11,093 nucleotides of DNA from CBIFVZ01 sp966185765. GTDB lineage: Bacteria; Pseudomonadota; Gammaproteobacteria; Enterobacterales; Enterobacteriaceae. The stretch spans positions 1 through 11,093 of the forward strand of contig CBIFVZ010000100.1 of the NCBI GenBank assembly GCA_966185765.1, read 5' to 3'. The first letter of the stretch is position 1; each line of letters opens with the position of its first letter. Positions 1 to 6,995 of this stretch are shown here, piece after piece. Below the pieces are notes generated by a model, which worked only from the letters and a program-made list of their open reading frames with translations, had not been told where the DNA came from and searched no databases. A program made the translations under genes and the position numbers.

Positions 1-983
1 ATACGCTGAAAGTTCATGATTTAAATGAAGATGCGGAATTTGATGAGAACGGAGTGGAGGCTTTTGACGAAAAAGCCCTGGTTGAAGAAGAACCCAGTGA
101 TAACGATCTTGCAGAAGAAGAGCTGCTATCACAGGGGGCAACACAGCGAGTCCTTGATGCAACCCAGCTTTATCTTGGAGAGATTGGCTATTCTCCACTG
201 CTGACGGCCGAAGAAGAAGTCCATTTTGCCCGTCGTGCGCTGCGCGGTGACATTTCATCTCGTAAACGCATGATCGAAAGTAACCTGCGTCTGGTGGTGA
301 AAATCGCCCGTCGCTACAGTAATCGTGGTCTGGCGCTGCTGGACCTGATTGAAGAGGGCAATCTGGGGTTAATTCGTGCCGTTGAGAAGTTTGATCCTGA
401 ACGTGGGTTCCGCTTTTCTACCTACGCCACGTGGTGGATTCGTCAGACGATTGAACGTGCGATTATGAACCAGACCCGCACCATTCGCCTGCCGATTCAT
501 ATCGTGAAGGAGCTGAACGTCTATCTGCGCACGGCGCGTGAGCTGTCTCACAAGCTGGATCATGAACCGAGTGCAGAGGAAATCGCTGAACAACTGGATA
601 AGCCGGTAGATGATGTTAGCCGTATGCTGCGCCTCAATGAGCGCATCACATCGGTAGATACGCCTCTCGGTGGTGATTCTGAAAAAGCGCTGCTGGATAT
701 CCTGGCCGATGAAAAAGACAACGGCCCGGAAGATACCACGCAGGACGATGATATGAAGCAAAGCATCGTCAAGTGGCTGTTCGAACTGAACGCCAAGCAG
801 CGTGAAGTGCTGGCGCGTCGCTTTGGTCTGTTGGGCTATGAAGCGGCAACGTTAGAAGATGTGGGACGTGAAATTGGCCTTACTCGTGAAAGGGTGCGCC
901 AGATTCAGGTTGAAGGGTTGCGCCGTTTGCGTGAAATCCTTCAGACCCAGGGACTCAATATTGAGGCTCTGTTCCGCGAATAA
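1..983 (+). CDS. rpoS: RNA polymerase sigma factor RpoS (sigma-38), 5'-truncated
   Basis: This is the stationary-phase and general-stress sigma factor, which directs core RNA polymerase to stress promoters. The reading frame is open from base 3 (TLKVHDLNEDAEFDENG...), so only about the first four codons of a 330-residue protein lie outside the window; the GTG at 54 is an internal Val22 codon, not the start. Using full-length numbering, the sigma region 2 core (DLIEEGNLGLIRAVEKFDPERG and the following aromatic-rich STYATWWIRQ segment) is at about 118-152, the region 3 segment starts near residue 165, and the region 4 helix-turn-helix (TLEDVGREIGLTRERVRQIQ) is at about 287-306. Lys173, the known contact for the adaptor RssB that delivers RpoS to ClpXP, is present. 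Residue 33 is Glu, the non-K-12 state of the position that is polymorphic in E. coli laboratory strains. The promoter and leader lie upstream, outside the window. Identification is essentially certain. Confidence 0.99.
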   Translation, partial: TLKVHDLNEDAEFDENGVEAFDEKALVEEEPSDNDLAEEELLSQGATQRVLDATQLYLGEIGYSPLLTAEEEVHFARRALRGDISSRKRMIESNLRLVVKIARRYSNRGLALLDLIEEGNLGLIRAVEKFDPERGFRFSTYATWWIRQTIERAIMNQTRTIRLPIHIVKELNVYLRTARELSHKLDHEPSAEEIAEQLDKPVDDVSRMLRLNERITSVDTPLGGDSEKALLDILADEKDNGPEDTTQDDDMKQSIVKWLFELNAKQREVLARRFGLLGYEAATLEDVGREIGLTRERVRQIQVEGLRRLREILQTQGLNIEALFRE

Positions 984-1000
984 TCGCCTGGTTACAGTGA

Positions 1001-1029
1001 AAATACCTCCCAATGGGGGGTATTTTTTT
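1001..1029. terminator. rpoS Rho-independent terminator, probably bidirectional with mutS
   Basis: An imperfect hairpin begins 18 bases after the rpoS stop. The left arm AATACCTCCC (1002-1011) pairs with GGGGGGTATT (1015-1024) around an AAT loop, with one G-T pair, and is followed by a run of seven T (1023-1029). On the other strand the same hairpin is followed by ATTTT, so it could also end mutS transcripts arriving from the right. The shared use is inferred from the convergent arrangement; no other hairpin with a T run is evident between the two genes. Confidence 0.85.
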
Positions 1030-1126
1030 GCCTGTCATTTATCGTGCAAGACGCCTGGTTACTTAAGACGCCAGAGGGTAAGACAGGCTGGTCTGGTGTG
1101 TTATGCAACGGACGCGCTAAAACGGC

Positions 1127-3688
1127 TTACACCAGATTTTTCAGACGATAAATCCACTCCAGTGCCTGGCGCGGTGATAACGTATCCGGATCCAGCGCTT
1201 CCAGTGCTTCAACCGCAGGTGAGGTTTCTTCCGGCGCGCTAAGGAGCGACATCTGGCTGCCGTTTACCTGGCTTGCTGCCGCCGAGCCAGAGAGGTTTTC
1301 CAGCTCGCGTAGCTTCTGGCGTGCACGTTTAATCACATCTTTCGGTACTCCAGCCAGTGCGGCTACAGCCAGACCATAGCTCTTACTCGCTGCACCTTCC
1401 TGCACGCTGTGCATAAACGCGATGGTATCGCCGTGTTCAACGGCATCCAGATGCACGTTAACCACACCTTCCATTTTTTCCGGCAGGGTTGTGAGCTCGA
1501 AGTAGTGCGTGGCAAAGAGCGTGAGCGCTTTAATACGGGTTGCCAGGTTTTCAGCACAGGCCCAGGCAAGCGACAAGCCGTCGTAGGTTGAGGTACCGCG
1601 GCCGATTTCGTCCATCAGCACCAGACTCTGTTCGGTCGCGTTGTGCAGAATATTAGCTGTTTCGGTCATCTCAACCATAAAGGTAGAGCGACCTGAAGCC
1701 AGATCGTCAGCCGCGCCCACGCGGGTAAAGATTCTGTCGACAGGACCCAACTCGGCTTTTTCAGCAGGTACAAAGCTGCCGATGTAGGCCAGTAGCGCAA
1801 TCAGTGCCGTCTGGCGCATATAGGTACTTTTACCGCCCATATTAGGACCGGTAATAATTAACATGCGCCGTTGGCTGGACAGGTTAAGCGGGTTGGCGAT
1901 AAAAGGAGAATTCAGTACCTGCTCGACTACCGGATGACGTCCTCCAGCGAGGGTGATACCGGGCTTGTCGGTAAAGGTCGGGCGGACATAATTAAGTGTA
2001 TAGGCGCGCTCGGCCAGGTTTGCCAGAACGTCCAGTTCGGCCAGGGCGCTGGCGCTTTGCTGTAGCTCGGCCAGGTGTGGCAACATCAGGTTGAACAGCT
2101 CATCATAAAGCTGTTTTTCAAGCGTCAGCGCTTTGCCTTTAGAGGTCAGAACCTTGTCTTCATACTCTTTAAGCTCGGGGATAATGTAGCGCTCGGCGTT
2201 TTTTAACGTCTGCCGGCGCACATAATTGATGGGCACCATGTGGCTTTGCCCACGGCTAACCTGAATATAATAGCCGTGCACGGCATTAAACCCGACCTTA
2301 AGCGTATCAATACCCAACCGCTCACGTTCGCGAACTTCAAGCCTGTCGAGATAATCCGTGGCGCCATCGGCGAGCGCACGCCACTCATCAAGCTCTGCAT
2401 TGTAGCCCGGGGCAATCACTCCGCCGTCGCGAACCAGCACAGGCGGGGACTCGATGATTGCTCGCTCCAGCAGTTCACGCAGTTCGCTAAACTCACCCAT
2501 CTCATTGCGTAGCGTCTGCACGTATTCAACGTCAAGGTCCGCAAGCTGGGCACGAAGCTCAGGCAATTGCTGAAAAGCGTGGCGCATACGTGCCAGATCG
2601 CGTGGGCGAGCCGTCCGCAGAGCCAGGCGCGCCAGAATACGTTCCAGGTCGCCGACCTGACGCAGCAGTGGCTGAATGTCGCCAGTGTGGTCCTGTAAGG
2701 CGCTAATTGTTTCCTGGCGGTGGGTTAATGTGCGCAGGTCACGCACTGGCATATGCAGCCAGCGTTTAAGCATGCGGCTACCCATAGGCGTCACGGTACA
2801 GTCGAGCACAGAGGCAAGCGTGTTTTCTGTGCCTCCTGCCAGGTTTTGCGTGATTTCAAGATTGCGGCGGGTGGCCGCATCCATCACGATGCTGTCCTGC
2901 TGGCGCTCCATCGTGATAGAACGAATATGGGGCAGAGAGGTGCGCTGGGTATCTTTCACATACTGCAACAGGCAGCCTGCGGCGCACAGCCCACGCACGG
3001 CTTTCTCTACGCCAAAACCGGTGAGGTCGCGTGTACCGAATTGCAGGTTTAGCTGTTGGCGCGCAGTTTCAGGCTCAAATTCCCACAGCGGGCGGCGGCG
3101 CAGACCACGACGACCATCAATAAGAGACATATCGGCAAAGTCTTCAGCATAGAGAAGCTCTGCGGGATTAGTGCGCTGCAGTTCGGCAGCCATGGTCTCA
3201 TGGTCCGCCGGTTCGCTAAGACGAAAGCGGCCTGAGCTGATGTCGAGCGTGGCATAGCCAAAGCCTTTGCCATCCTGCCAGATGGCGGCAAGCAGGTTAT
3301 CCTGTCGCTCTTGTAACAGGGCTTCATCGCTAATGGTGCCAGGCGTGACGATGCGAACCACTTTGCGCTCAACCGGCCCTTTGCTGGTTGCCGGGTCGCC
3401 AATTTGCTCACAGATAGCGACGGATTCACCAAGATTGACCAGTTTTGCGAGGTAGTTTTCAACCGCATGGTGGGGGACACCGGCCATAGGAATAGGCTCC
3501 CCTGCGGAAGCGCCGCGTTTGGTCAGTGAGATATCCAGCAACTGCGACGCACGCTTTGCATCGTCGTAAAACAACTCATAAAAATCGCCCATACGGTAAA
3601 ACAGCAGAATATCGCGATGTTCTGCCTTGAGACGCAGATATTGCTGCATCATTGGGGTGTGGGCGTCAAAATTTTCGGTTGTACTCAT
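1127..3688 (-). CDS. mutS: DNA mismatch repair ATPase MutS
   Basis: MutS recognises base mismatches and small loops and recruits MutL for methyl-directed repair. The protein is 853 residues, equal to E. coli MutS. The mismatch-binding domain carries the Phe36-X-Glu38 wedge (GDFYELFYDD). Connector, lever and clamp domains follow, then the ATPase domain with Walker A GPNMGGKST (about 614-622), the STFMVEMTETANIL segment, Walker B LVLMDEIGRGTS (Asp693-Glu694) and FATHYFELT. The C-terminus keeps the beta-clamp motif QMSLL (812-816) and the tetramer-forming Asp835 and Arg840. The start at 3688 was chosen because it gives MSTTENFDAHTPMMQQ, matching the family N-terminus. An ATG 25 codons upstream (3763) lacks a ribosome binding site and adds residues not found in the family. 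The Shine-Dalgarno is weak (GGAAA on the minus strand, complement of 3693-3697). mutS converges on rpoS and diverges from mltB. Confidence 0.99.
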   Translation of the reverse strand: MSTTENFDAHTPMMQQYLRLKAEHRDILLFYRMGDFYELFYDDAKRASQLLDISLTKRGASAGEPIPMAGVPHHAVENYLAKLVNLGESVAICEQIGDPATSKGPVERKVVRIVTPGTISDEALLQERQDNLLAAIWQDGKGFGYATLDISSGRFRLSEPADHETMAAELQRTNPAELLYAEDFADMSLIDGRRGLRRRPLWEFEPETARQQLNLQFGTRDLTGFGVEKAVRGLCAAGCLLQYVKDTQRTSLPHIRSITMERQQDSIVMDAATRRNLEITQNLAGGTENTLASVLDCTVTPMGSRMLKRWLHMPVRDLRTLTHRQETISALQDHTGDIQPLLRQVGDLERILARLALRTARPRDLARMRHAFQQLPELRAQLADLDVEYVQTLRNEMGEFSELRELLERAIIESPPVLVRDGGVIAPGYNAELDEWRALADGATDYLDRLEVRERERLGIDTLKVGFNAVHGYYIQVSRGQSHMVPINYVRRQTLKNAERYIIPELKEYEDKVLTSKGKALTLEKQLYDELFNLMLPHLAELQQSASALAELDVLANLAERAYTLNYVRPTFTDKPGITLAGGRHPVVEQVLNSPFIANPLNLSSQRRMLIITGPNMGGKSTYMRQTALIALLAYIGSFVPAEKAELGPVDRIFTRVGAADDLASGRSTFMVEMTETANILHNATEQSLVLMDEIGRGTSTYDGLSLAWACAENLATRIKALTLFATHYFELTTLPEKMEGVVNVHLDAVEHGDTIAFMHSVQEGAASKSYGLAVAALAGVPKDVIKRARQKLRELENLSGSAAASQVNGSQMSLLSAPEETSPAVEALEALDPDTLSPRQALEWIYRLKNLV

Positions 3689-4058
3689 GGCGTTTCCAAC
3701 GTGTTGAATTTTGAATCGTGATATTTCTTGTTTTTGGTTGGCATCACGAAGACTCCCTGTCATGTGTCACGCCACATTCCCGCAGGCGTAATGAAAGTGA
3801 TGAAGATAGCCGGATACCGGGTACAGCTACAGGTTGGCTATAATAGCGAAGTCTGCAAACCAGGAAAACAGTGGGAAATTTAAAGTACGAGTGAACACGT
3901 GAATCAACGTGTAACGAAAGTACATTCTTCAGTGAGCTTTCGAGATACTGTCTGAATCAGTAAATTTCATCATAAAAAGCTACGGATAGTCTTTCTCAAT
4001 TTCCTGTTAACCATTTACCATTAACGCCAACTTTCGCGGTTATGTTCAGGGACACTTC
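3689..4058. other. Divergent mutS-mltB intergenic region with stem-loops
   Basis: These 370 bases hold no credible gene. Next to mutS there is a 7-bp inverted repeat, TCGTGAT (3716-3722) and ATCACGA (3743-3749), in its presumed 5' leader. A perfect TATAAT stands at 3839-3844. Downstream of it come three stem-loop candidates: ACACGT/ACGTGT (3895-3912), CGAAAG/CTTTCG (3915-3942) and TACTG/CAGTA (3946-3962). The heptamer AAAGTAC occurs twice (3882-3888 and 3917-3923), on either side of the first stem. No T run follows them. This is most likely promoter and leader DNA for the two divergent genes; a small RNA is possible but unproven. Confidence 0.5.
3839..3844 (+). promoter_or_regulatory. Possible sigma-70 -10 element upstream of mltB
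   Basis: A perfect TATAAT sits about 215 bases before the mltB start. No good -35 hexamer lies 16-18 bases upstream (the sequence there is around ACCGGG), and the extended -10 TGn is out of register by one base, so it would need an activator or be weak. If used, transcription would start near 3851 and give mltB a leader of roughly 210 bases containing three small hairpins. The alternative is a chance match. Confidence 0.35.
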
Positions 4059-5129
4059 ATGCTCACTCGACGTCATGCTTCACTTTTGCCCGTTTTGTTT
4101 CTTCTTTTTGCCTGCAGCAGCAAACCGCAAACGCAGGAACAGGCTGCCGGTGTCTCCGTGCCGCAAGGCGGTTTTTTGCTGGAGCCACAACACAATAACA
4201 TGCAGCTTAGTGGCGATTTTGCGACAAATGCTGAGACCGAGAAATTCATTAATAAAATGGTCAGCGTGCACGGCTTCGACAGGCAGCAGCTACATGGGAT
4301 TTTTTCGCAAACAAAACGCCTTGATTATGTATTGCGCCTGATGGACAGACAGGCCCCGACAACGGCGCCGCCGAGCGGGCCAAACGGTGCGTGGCTGCGC
4401 TATCGTGGTAAGTTTATCACCCCGGATAATGTGCAAAATGGTGTGGCGTTCTGGAACCAGTATCAGGATGCGCTCAACCGCGCCTGGCAGGTGTACGGTG
4501 TACCGCCAGAAATTATTGTGGGGATTATTGGTGTGGAAACACGCTGGGGCCGTGTAATGGGCAAAACGCGCATTATCGATGCACTGGCAACCCTTGCCTT
4601 TGATTACCCGCGCCGCGCCAAATATTTTGCTGGTGAACTTGAAACGTTCCTGTTGATGGCGCGCACGGAAGGTAATGACCCACTCTCGCTGCGCGGTTCG
4701 TTTGCGGGGGCTATGGGATACGGGCAGTTTATGCCTTCTTCATTTAAAGAGTATGCCGTGGATTTTAATGGTGATGGGCACGTTAACCTGTGGGATCCGG
4801 TTGATGCTATTGGTAGCGTAGCGAACTATTTCAAAGCTCACGGTTGGGTTAAAGGTGACCTTGTAGCCATAGAAGCGAACGGCGCCGCACCAGGTCTTGC
4901 GACTGGCTACAATACCAAATATTCCACCAGCCAGTTGGCCGCAGCGGGCCTGTCGCCACAACAGCCGACGGGACACACTCAGGTGAGCCTGCTGCGCCTT
5001 GATATCGGCACTCGCTACCAGTACTGGTATGGTTTACCTAACTTCTATGCCATCACTCGCTATAACCACAGTACGCATTACGCGATGGCGGTATGGCAGC
5101 TTGGACAGGCAGTGGCGCTGGCGCGCTAA
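4059..5129 (+). CDS. mltB: Membrane-bound lytic murein transglycosylase B (lipoprotein)
   Basis: MltB cleaves the MurNAc-GlcNAc bond of peptidoglycan, forming 1,6-anhydromuropeptides, and acts in the periplasm anchored to the outer membrane. The 356-residue product begins with a lipoprotein signal peptide with lipobox LFAC; the acylated residue is Cys19, followed by Ser, which favours sorting to the outer membrane. The catalytic glutamate is Glu160 in IGVETRWGRVMGKTR. The motif AMGYGQFMPSS (218-228) is the family substrate-groove signature, and an EF-hand-like calcium loop DFNGDGHVNLWD (235-246) is retained, as in E. coli Slt35. It is slightly shorter than E. coli MltB (361 residues), with the last residues after VALAR missing and the linker after the lipobox differing. 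A good ribosome binding site, AGGGA (4048-4052), precedes the ATG by six bases. It is divergent from mutS and followed by pncC. Confidence 0.97.
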   Translation: MLTRRHASLLPVLFLLFACSSKPQTQEQAAGVSVPQGGFLLEPQHNNMQLSGDFATNAETEKFINKMVSVHGFDRQQLHGIFSQTKRLDYVLRLMDRQAPTTAPPSGPNGAWLRYRGKFITPDNVQNGVAFWNQYQDALNRAWQVYGVPPEIIVGIIGVETRWGRVMGKTRIIDALATLAFDYPRRAKYFAGELETFLLMARTEGNDPLSLRGSFAGAMGYGQFMPSSFKEYAVDFNGDGHVNLWDPVDAIGSVANYFKAHGWVKGDLVAIEANGAAPGLATGYNTKYSTSQLAAAGLSPQQPTGHTQVSLLRLDIGTRYQYWYGLPNFYAITRYNHSTHYAMAVWQLGQAVALAR

Positions 5130-5134
5130 AACAT

Positions 5135-5156
5135 GCGCTGCGTGGGCACGTAGCGC
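5135..5156 (+). repeat. GC-rich hairpin just after mltB
   Basis: Five bases after the mltB stop, GCGCTGCGT (5135-5143) pairs with ACGTAGCGC (5148-5156) around a GGGC loop, with one G-T pair. No T run follows, so it is not a classical intrinsic terminator; it may protect the mltB 3' end or contribute to a Rho-dependent end. The rest of the 136-base mltB-pncC spacer is GC-rich and contains a direct repeat of AGGTCCGG (5168-5175 and 5191-5198). Confidence 0.5.
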
Positions 5157-5265
5157 TGATTAAAGGCAGGTCCGGCTGTGGCTTGCCGTGAGGTCCGGTG
5201 CCACTTGTCGCTGGCGGTGTGGGGCATGCCGCTATTTTTCGCTTTCAACGTGCCGAGGTAACGTC

Positions 5266-5763
5266 ATGAATGATGAAGCACTGTTGCAATTGAGTAAGCA
5301 GGTCGGGCAGTGTCTGAAACTGCGTGGACAAACGGTCACGGCCGCAGAATCATGCACCGGTGGTTGGGTGGCTAAGGTACTCACTGACGTTGCGGGTAGC
5401 TCTGCCTGGTTTGAGCGTGGCTTTGTGACTTACAGTAATGAAGCCAAAGAGCAGATGATTGGTGTTTCAGGGCAGACGCTGGCTGAACACGGCGCAGTAA
5501 GTAAAGCGGTAGTACAGGAGATGGCGCGTGGGGCTAAACTGGCGGCGGCGGCGGATTATGCTGTTTCAATAAGCGGTATCGCCGGGCCTGACGGCGGTAG
5601 TACTGAAAAGCCTGTCGGCACCGTCTGGTTTGGTTTTGCCGATGCACACGGTGGCGTCATCACCCGCTGTGAATGTTTTGCGGGAGACCGTGAAGCCGTA
5701 CGCCGTCAGGCAACGGCTTTCGCTCTGCAAACGCTGTGGCAACAATTTCTACAAAATACTTGA
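5266..5763 (+). CDS. pncC: Nicotinamide-nucleotide amidohydrolase PncC (CinA C-terminal domain family)
   Basis: PncC (formerly YgaD) deamidates nicotinamide mononucleotide to nicotinate mononucleotide, recycling the NMN released by NAD-dependent DNA ligase. The protein is 165 residues, the same length as in E. coli, and is the stand-alone CinA C-terminal domain. Visible family motifs are AAESCTGGWVA (26-36), FVTYSNEAK (53-61) and the glycine-rich SGIAGPDGGS (103-112), which form the active site in this fold. The start at 5266 was chosen because GAGG (5255-5258) precedes it and the family N-terminus fits; the frame remains open 26 codons further upstream, but that stretch is Cys- and Arg-rich and has no family match. 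The gene lies immediately upstream of recA, and its TGA stop overlaps the recA -35 box. No clear promoter of its own is visible. Confidence 0.96.
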   Translation: MNDEALLQLSKQVGQCLKLRGQTVTAAESCTGGWVAKVLTDVAGSSAWFERGFVTYSNEAKEQMIGVSGQTLAEHGAVSKAVVQEMARGAKLAAAADYAVSISGIAGPDGGSTEKPVGTVWFGFADAHGGVITRCECFAGDREAVRRQATAFALQTLWQQFLQNT

Positions 5764-5787
5764 TACTGTACAGTCATACAGTATAAT
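5760..5787 (+). promoter_or_regulatory. recA sigma-70 promoter
   Basis: The -35 box TTGATA (5760-5765) and perfect -10 box TATAAT (5782-5787) are 16 bases apart, the same arrangement as in E. coli recA. The -35 box contains the TGA stop codon of pncC. Transcription should start near 5794, leaving a leader of about 60 bases before the recA ATG. Confidence 0.93.
5764..5783. promoter_or_regulatory. LexA operator (SOS box) of recA
   Basis: The sequence TACTGTACAGTCATACAGTA fits the LexA consensus CTGT-N8-ACAG, with CTGT at 5766-5769 and ACAG at 5778-5781, and has symmetric TA flanks. It fills the spacer between the -35 and -10 boxes, so bound LexA would block RNA polymerase. The eight central bases differ from E. 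coli recA, but the contact half-sites are perfect. Confidence 0.96.
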
Positions 5788-5855
5788 TAGCGCAACTGAC
5801 CCACACCAGATTAAGACACAGAGTAGCGCGGCTGCGCTGCATGACAGGAGTAATA

Positions 5856-6920
5856 ATGGCTATCGACGAAAACAAACAAAAGGCGTTAGCGGCAGCACTT
5901 GGCCAGATTGAAAAACAGTTCGGCAAAGGCTCCATCATGCGCCTGGGTGAAGACCGTTCTATGGATGTAGAAACGATCTCTACCGGTTCTCTGTCACTGG
6001 ATATTGCACTGGGTGCCGGTGGCTTGCCGATGGGCCGTATCGTGGAAATCTACGGACCGGAATCTTCAGGTAAAACTACGCTGACTCTGCAGGTTATTGC
6101 TGCAGCACAGCGTGAAGGTAAGACCTGTGCATTTATCGATGCTGAACACGCGCTGGACCCTGTATATGCACGCAAGCTGGGCGTTGATATTGATAACCTG
6201 CTGTGTTCTCAGCCGGACACCGGTGAGCAGGCGCTGGAAATCTGTGACGCGCTGGCGCGCTCCGGTGCCGTTGATGTGATTGTCGTTGACTCCGTTGCCG
6301 CACTAACGCCAAAAGCAGAAATCGAAGGTGAGATTGGTGATTCTCATATGGGCCTTGCAGCACGTATGATGAGCCAGGCAATGCGTAAGCTTGCGGGTAA
6401 CCTGAAGCAGTCCAACACCCTGCTTATCTTCATCAACCAGATTCGTATGAAGATCGGTGTGATGTTCGGTAACCCGGAAACCACCACTGGCGGTAACGCG
6501 CTGAAGTTCTATGCGTCCGTGCGTCTGGATATTCGCCGTATTGGTGCGGTGAAAGAGGGTGAGAACGTCGTCGGTAGTGAAACACGCGTTAAGGTTGTTA
6601 AAAACAAAGTTGCGGCACCGTTTAAACAGGCTGAATTCCAGATTCTTTATGGGGAAGGCATCAACTTCTACGGGGAGTTGGTGGACCTGGGCGTGAAGCA
6701 TAAACTCATTGAGAAAGCGGGTGCCTGGTATAGCTACAACGGCGAAAAAATCGGTCAGGGTAAGGCAAATGCCTCTAACTTCCTGAAAGAAAACAAGCCA
6801 ATGGCGACTGAAATTGAGAAAAAGCTGCGCGAGACGCTGCTGAACAACCCGGATGACAAACCTGACTTTGCCGTAGACGAACTGAGTGAAGACGTTGCGC
6901 AAACCGATCAGGATTTCTGA
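5856..6920 (+). CDS. recA: Recombinase RecA
   Basis: RecA forms ATP-dependent filaments on single-stranded DNA, drives homologous strand exchange, and stimulates self-cleavage of LexA and UmuD in the SOS response. The protein is 354 residues (E. coli 353). Counting the initiator Met, Walker A GPESSGKT is at 67-74, the catalytic Glu97 is in FIDAEHALDP, Walker B VIVVDS is at 141-146, and loop L2 with FGNPETTTGGNALKFYASVR starts near 196. The C-terminal tail is acidic (from about residue 330, ending in DQDF), as expected for the self-regulatory tail, and differs from E. coli mainly there. The start at 5856 follows CAGGAG (5845-5850) and gives MAIDENKQ; an ATG five codons upstream (5841) overlaps the ribosome binding site and is rejected. 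Expression is controlled by the LexA box upstream, with recX following. Confidence 0.99.
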   Translation: MAIDENKQKALAAALGQIEKQFGKGSIMRLGEDRSMDVETISTGSLSLDIALGAGGLPMGRIVEIYGPESSGKTTLTLQVIAAAQREGKTCAFIDAEHALDPVYARKLGVDIDNLLCSQPDTGEQALEICDALARSGAVDVIVVDSVAALTPKAEIEGEIGDSHMGLAARMMSQAMRKLAGNLKQSNTLLIFINQIRMKIGVMFGNPETTTGGNALKFYASVRLDIRRIGAVKEGENVVGSETRVKVVKNKVAAPFKQAEFQILYGEGINFYGELVDLGVKHKLIEKAGAWYSYNGEKIGQGKANASNFLKENKPMATEIEKKLRETLLNNPDDKPDFAVDELSEDVAQTDQDF

Positions 6921-6926
6921 TGTTTT

Positions 6927-6957
6927 ACGGGGCTGCAACGTGCAGCCCCGTTTGTTT
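6927..6957 (+). terminator. recA Rho-independent terminator
   Basis: Seven bases after the recA stop, ACGGGGCTGCA (6927-6937) pairs perfectly with TGCAGCCCCGT (6941-6951) around an ACG loop and is followed by TTGTTT. The 11-bp GC-rich stem is strong. It separates recA from recX; in E. coli a minor fraction of transcripts reads through the equivalent terminator to express recX. Confidence 0.92.
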
Positions 6958-6995
6958 ATACCTGCCTGATATAACCCCGTTATCGGAATTTCCCC

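Noticed and set aside
54..56. GTG as the rpoS start
   Set aside because: The frame is open and matches RpoS residues 5-21 upstream of it, so the gene is simply truncated by the window edge.
859..1242. Plus-strand open frame (127 codons) spanning the rpoS end and the mutS end
   Set aside because: It overlaps two certain genes and runs through the rpoS terminator hairpin; the product is low-complexity in character with no family resemblance.
2676..3152. Plus-strand open frame (158 codons) opposite mutS
   Set aside because: Arg- and Ser-rich translation typical of antisense to a GC-rich gene, with no start signals.
3689..3763. 25-codon N-terminal extension of mutS starting at an ATG whose complement is at 3761-3763
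   Set aside because: No ribosome binding site upstream of it, no match to MutS N-termini, and the internal ATG at 3688 gives exactly the family length and sequence.
5188..5265. 26-codon extension of pncC upstream of 5266
   Set aside because: Cys- and Arg-rich translation unlike the family; the ATG at 5266 has a good ribosome binding site and gives the expected 165 residues.
6303..6938. Long minus-strand open frame (211 codons) opposite recA
   Set aside because: It mirrors the codon bias of recA on the other strand, begins inside the recA terminator, has no recognisable protein family or ribosome binding site.
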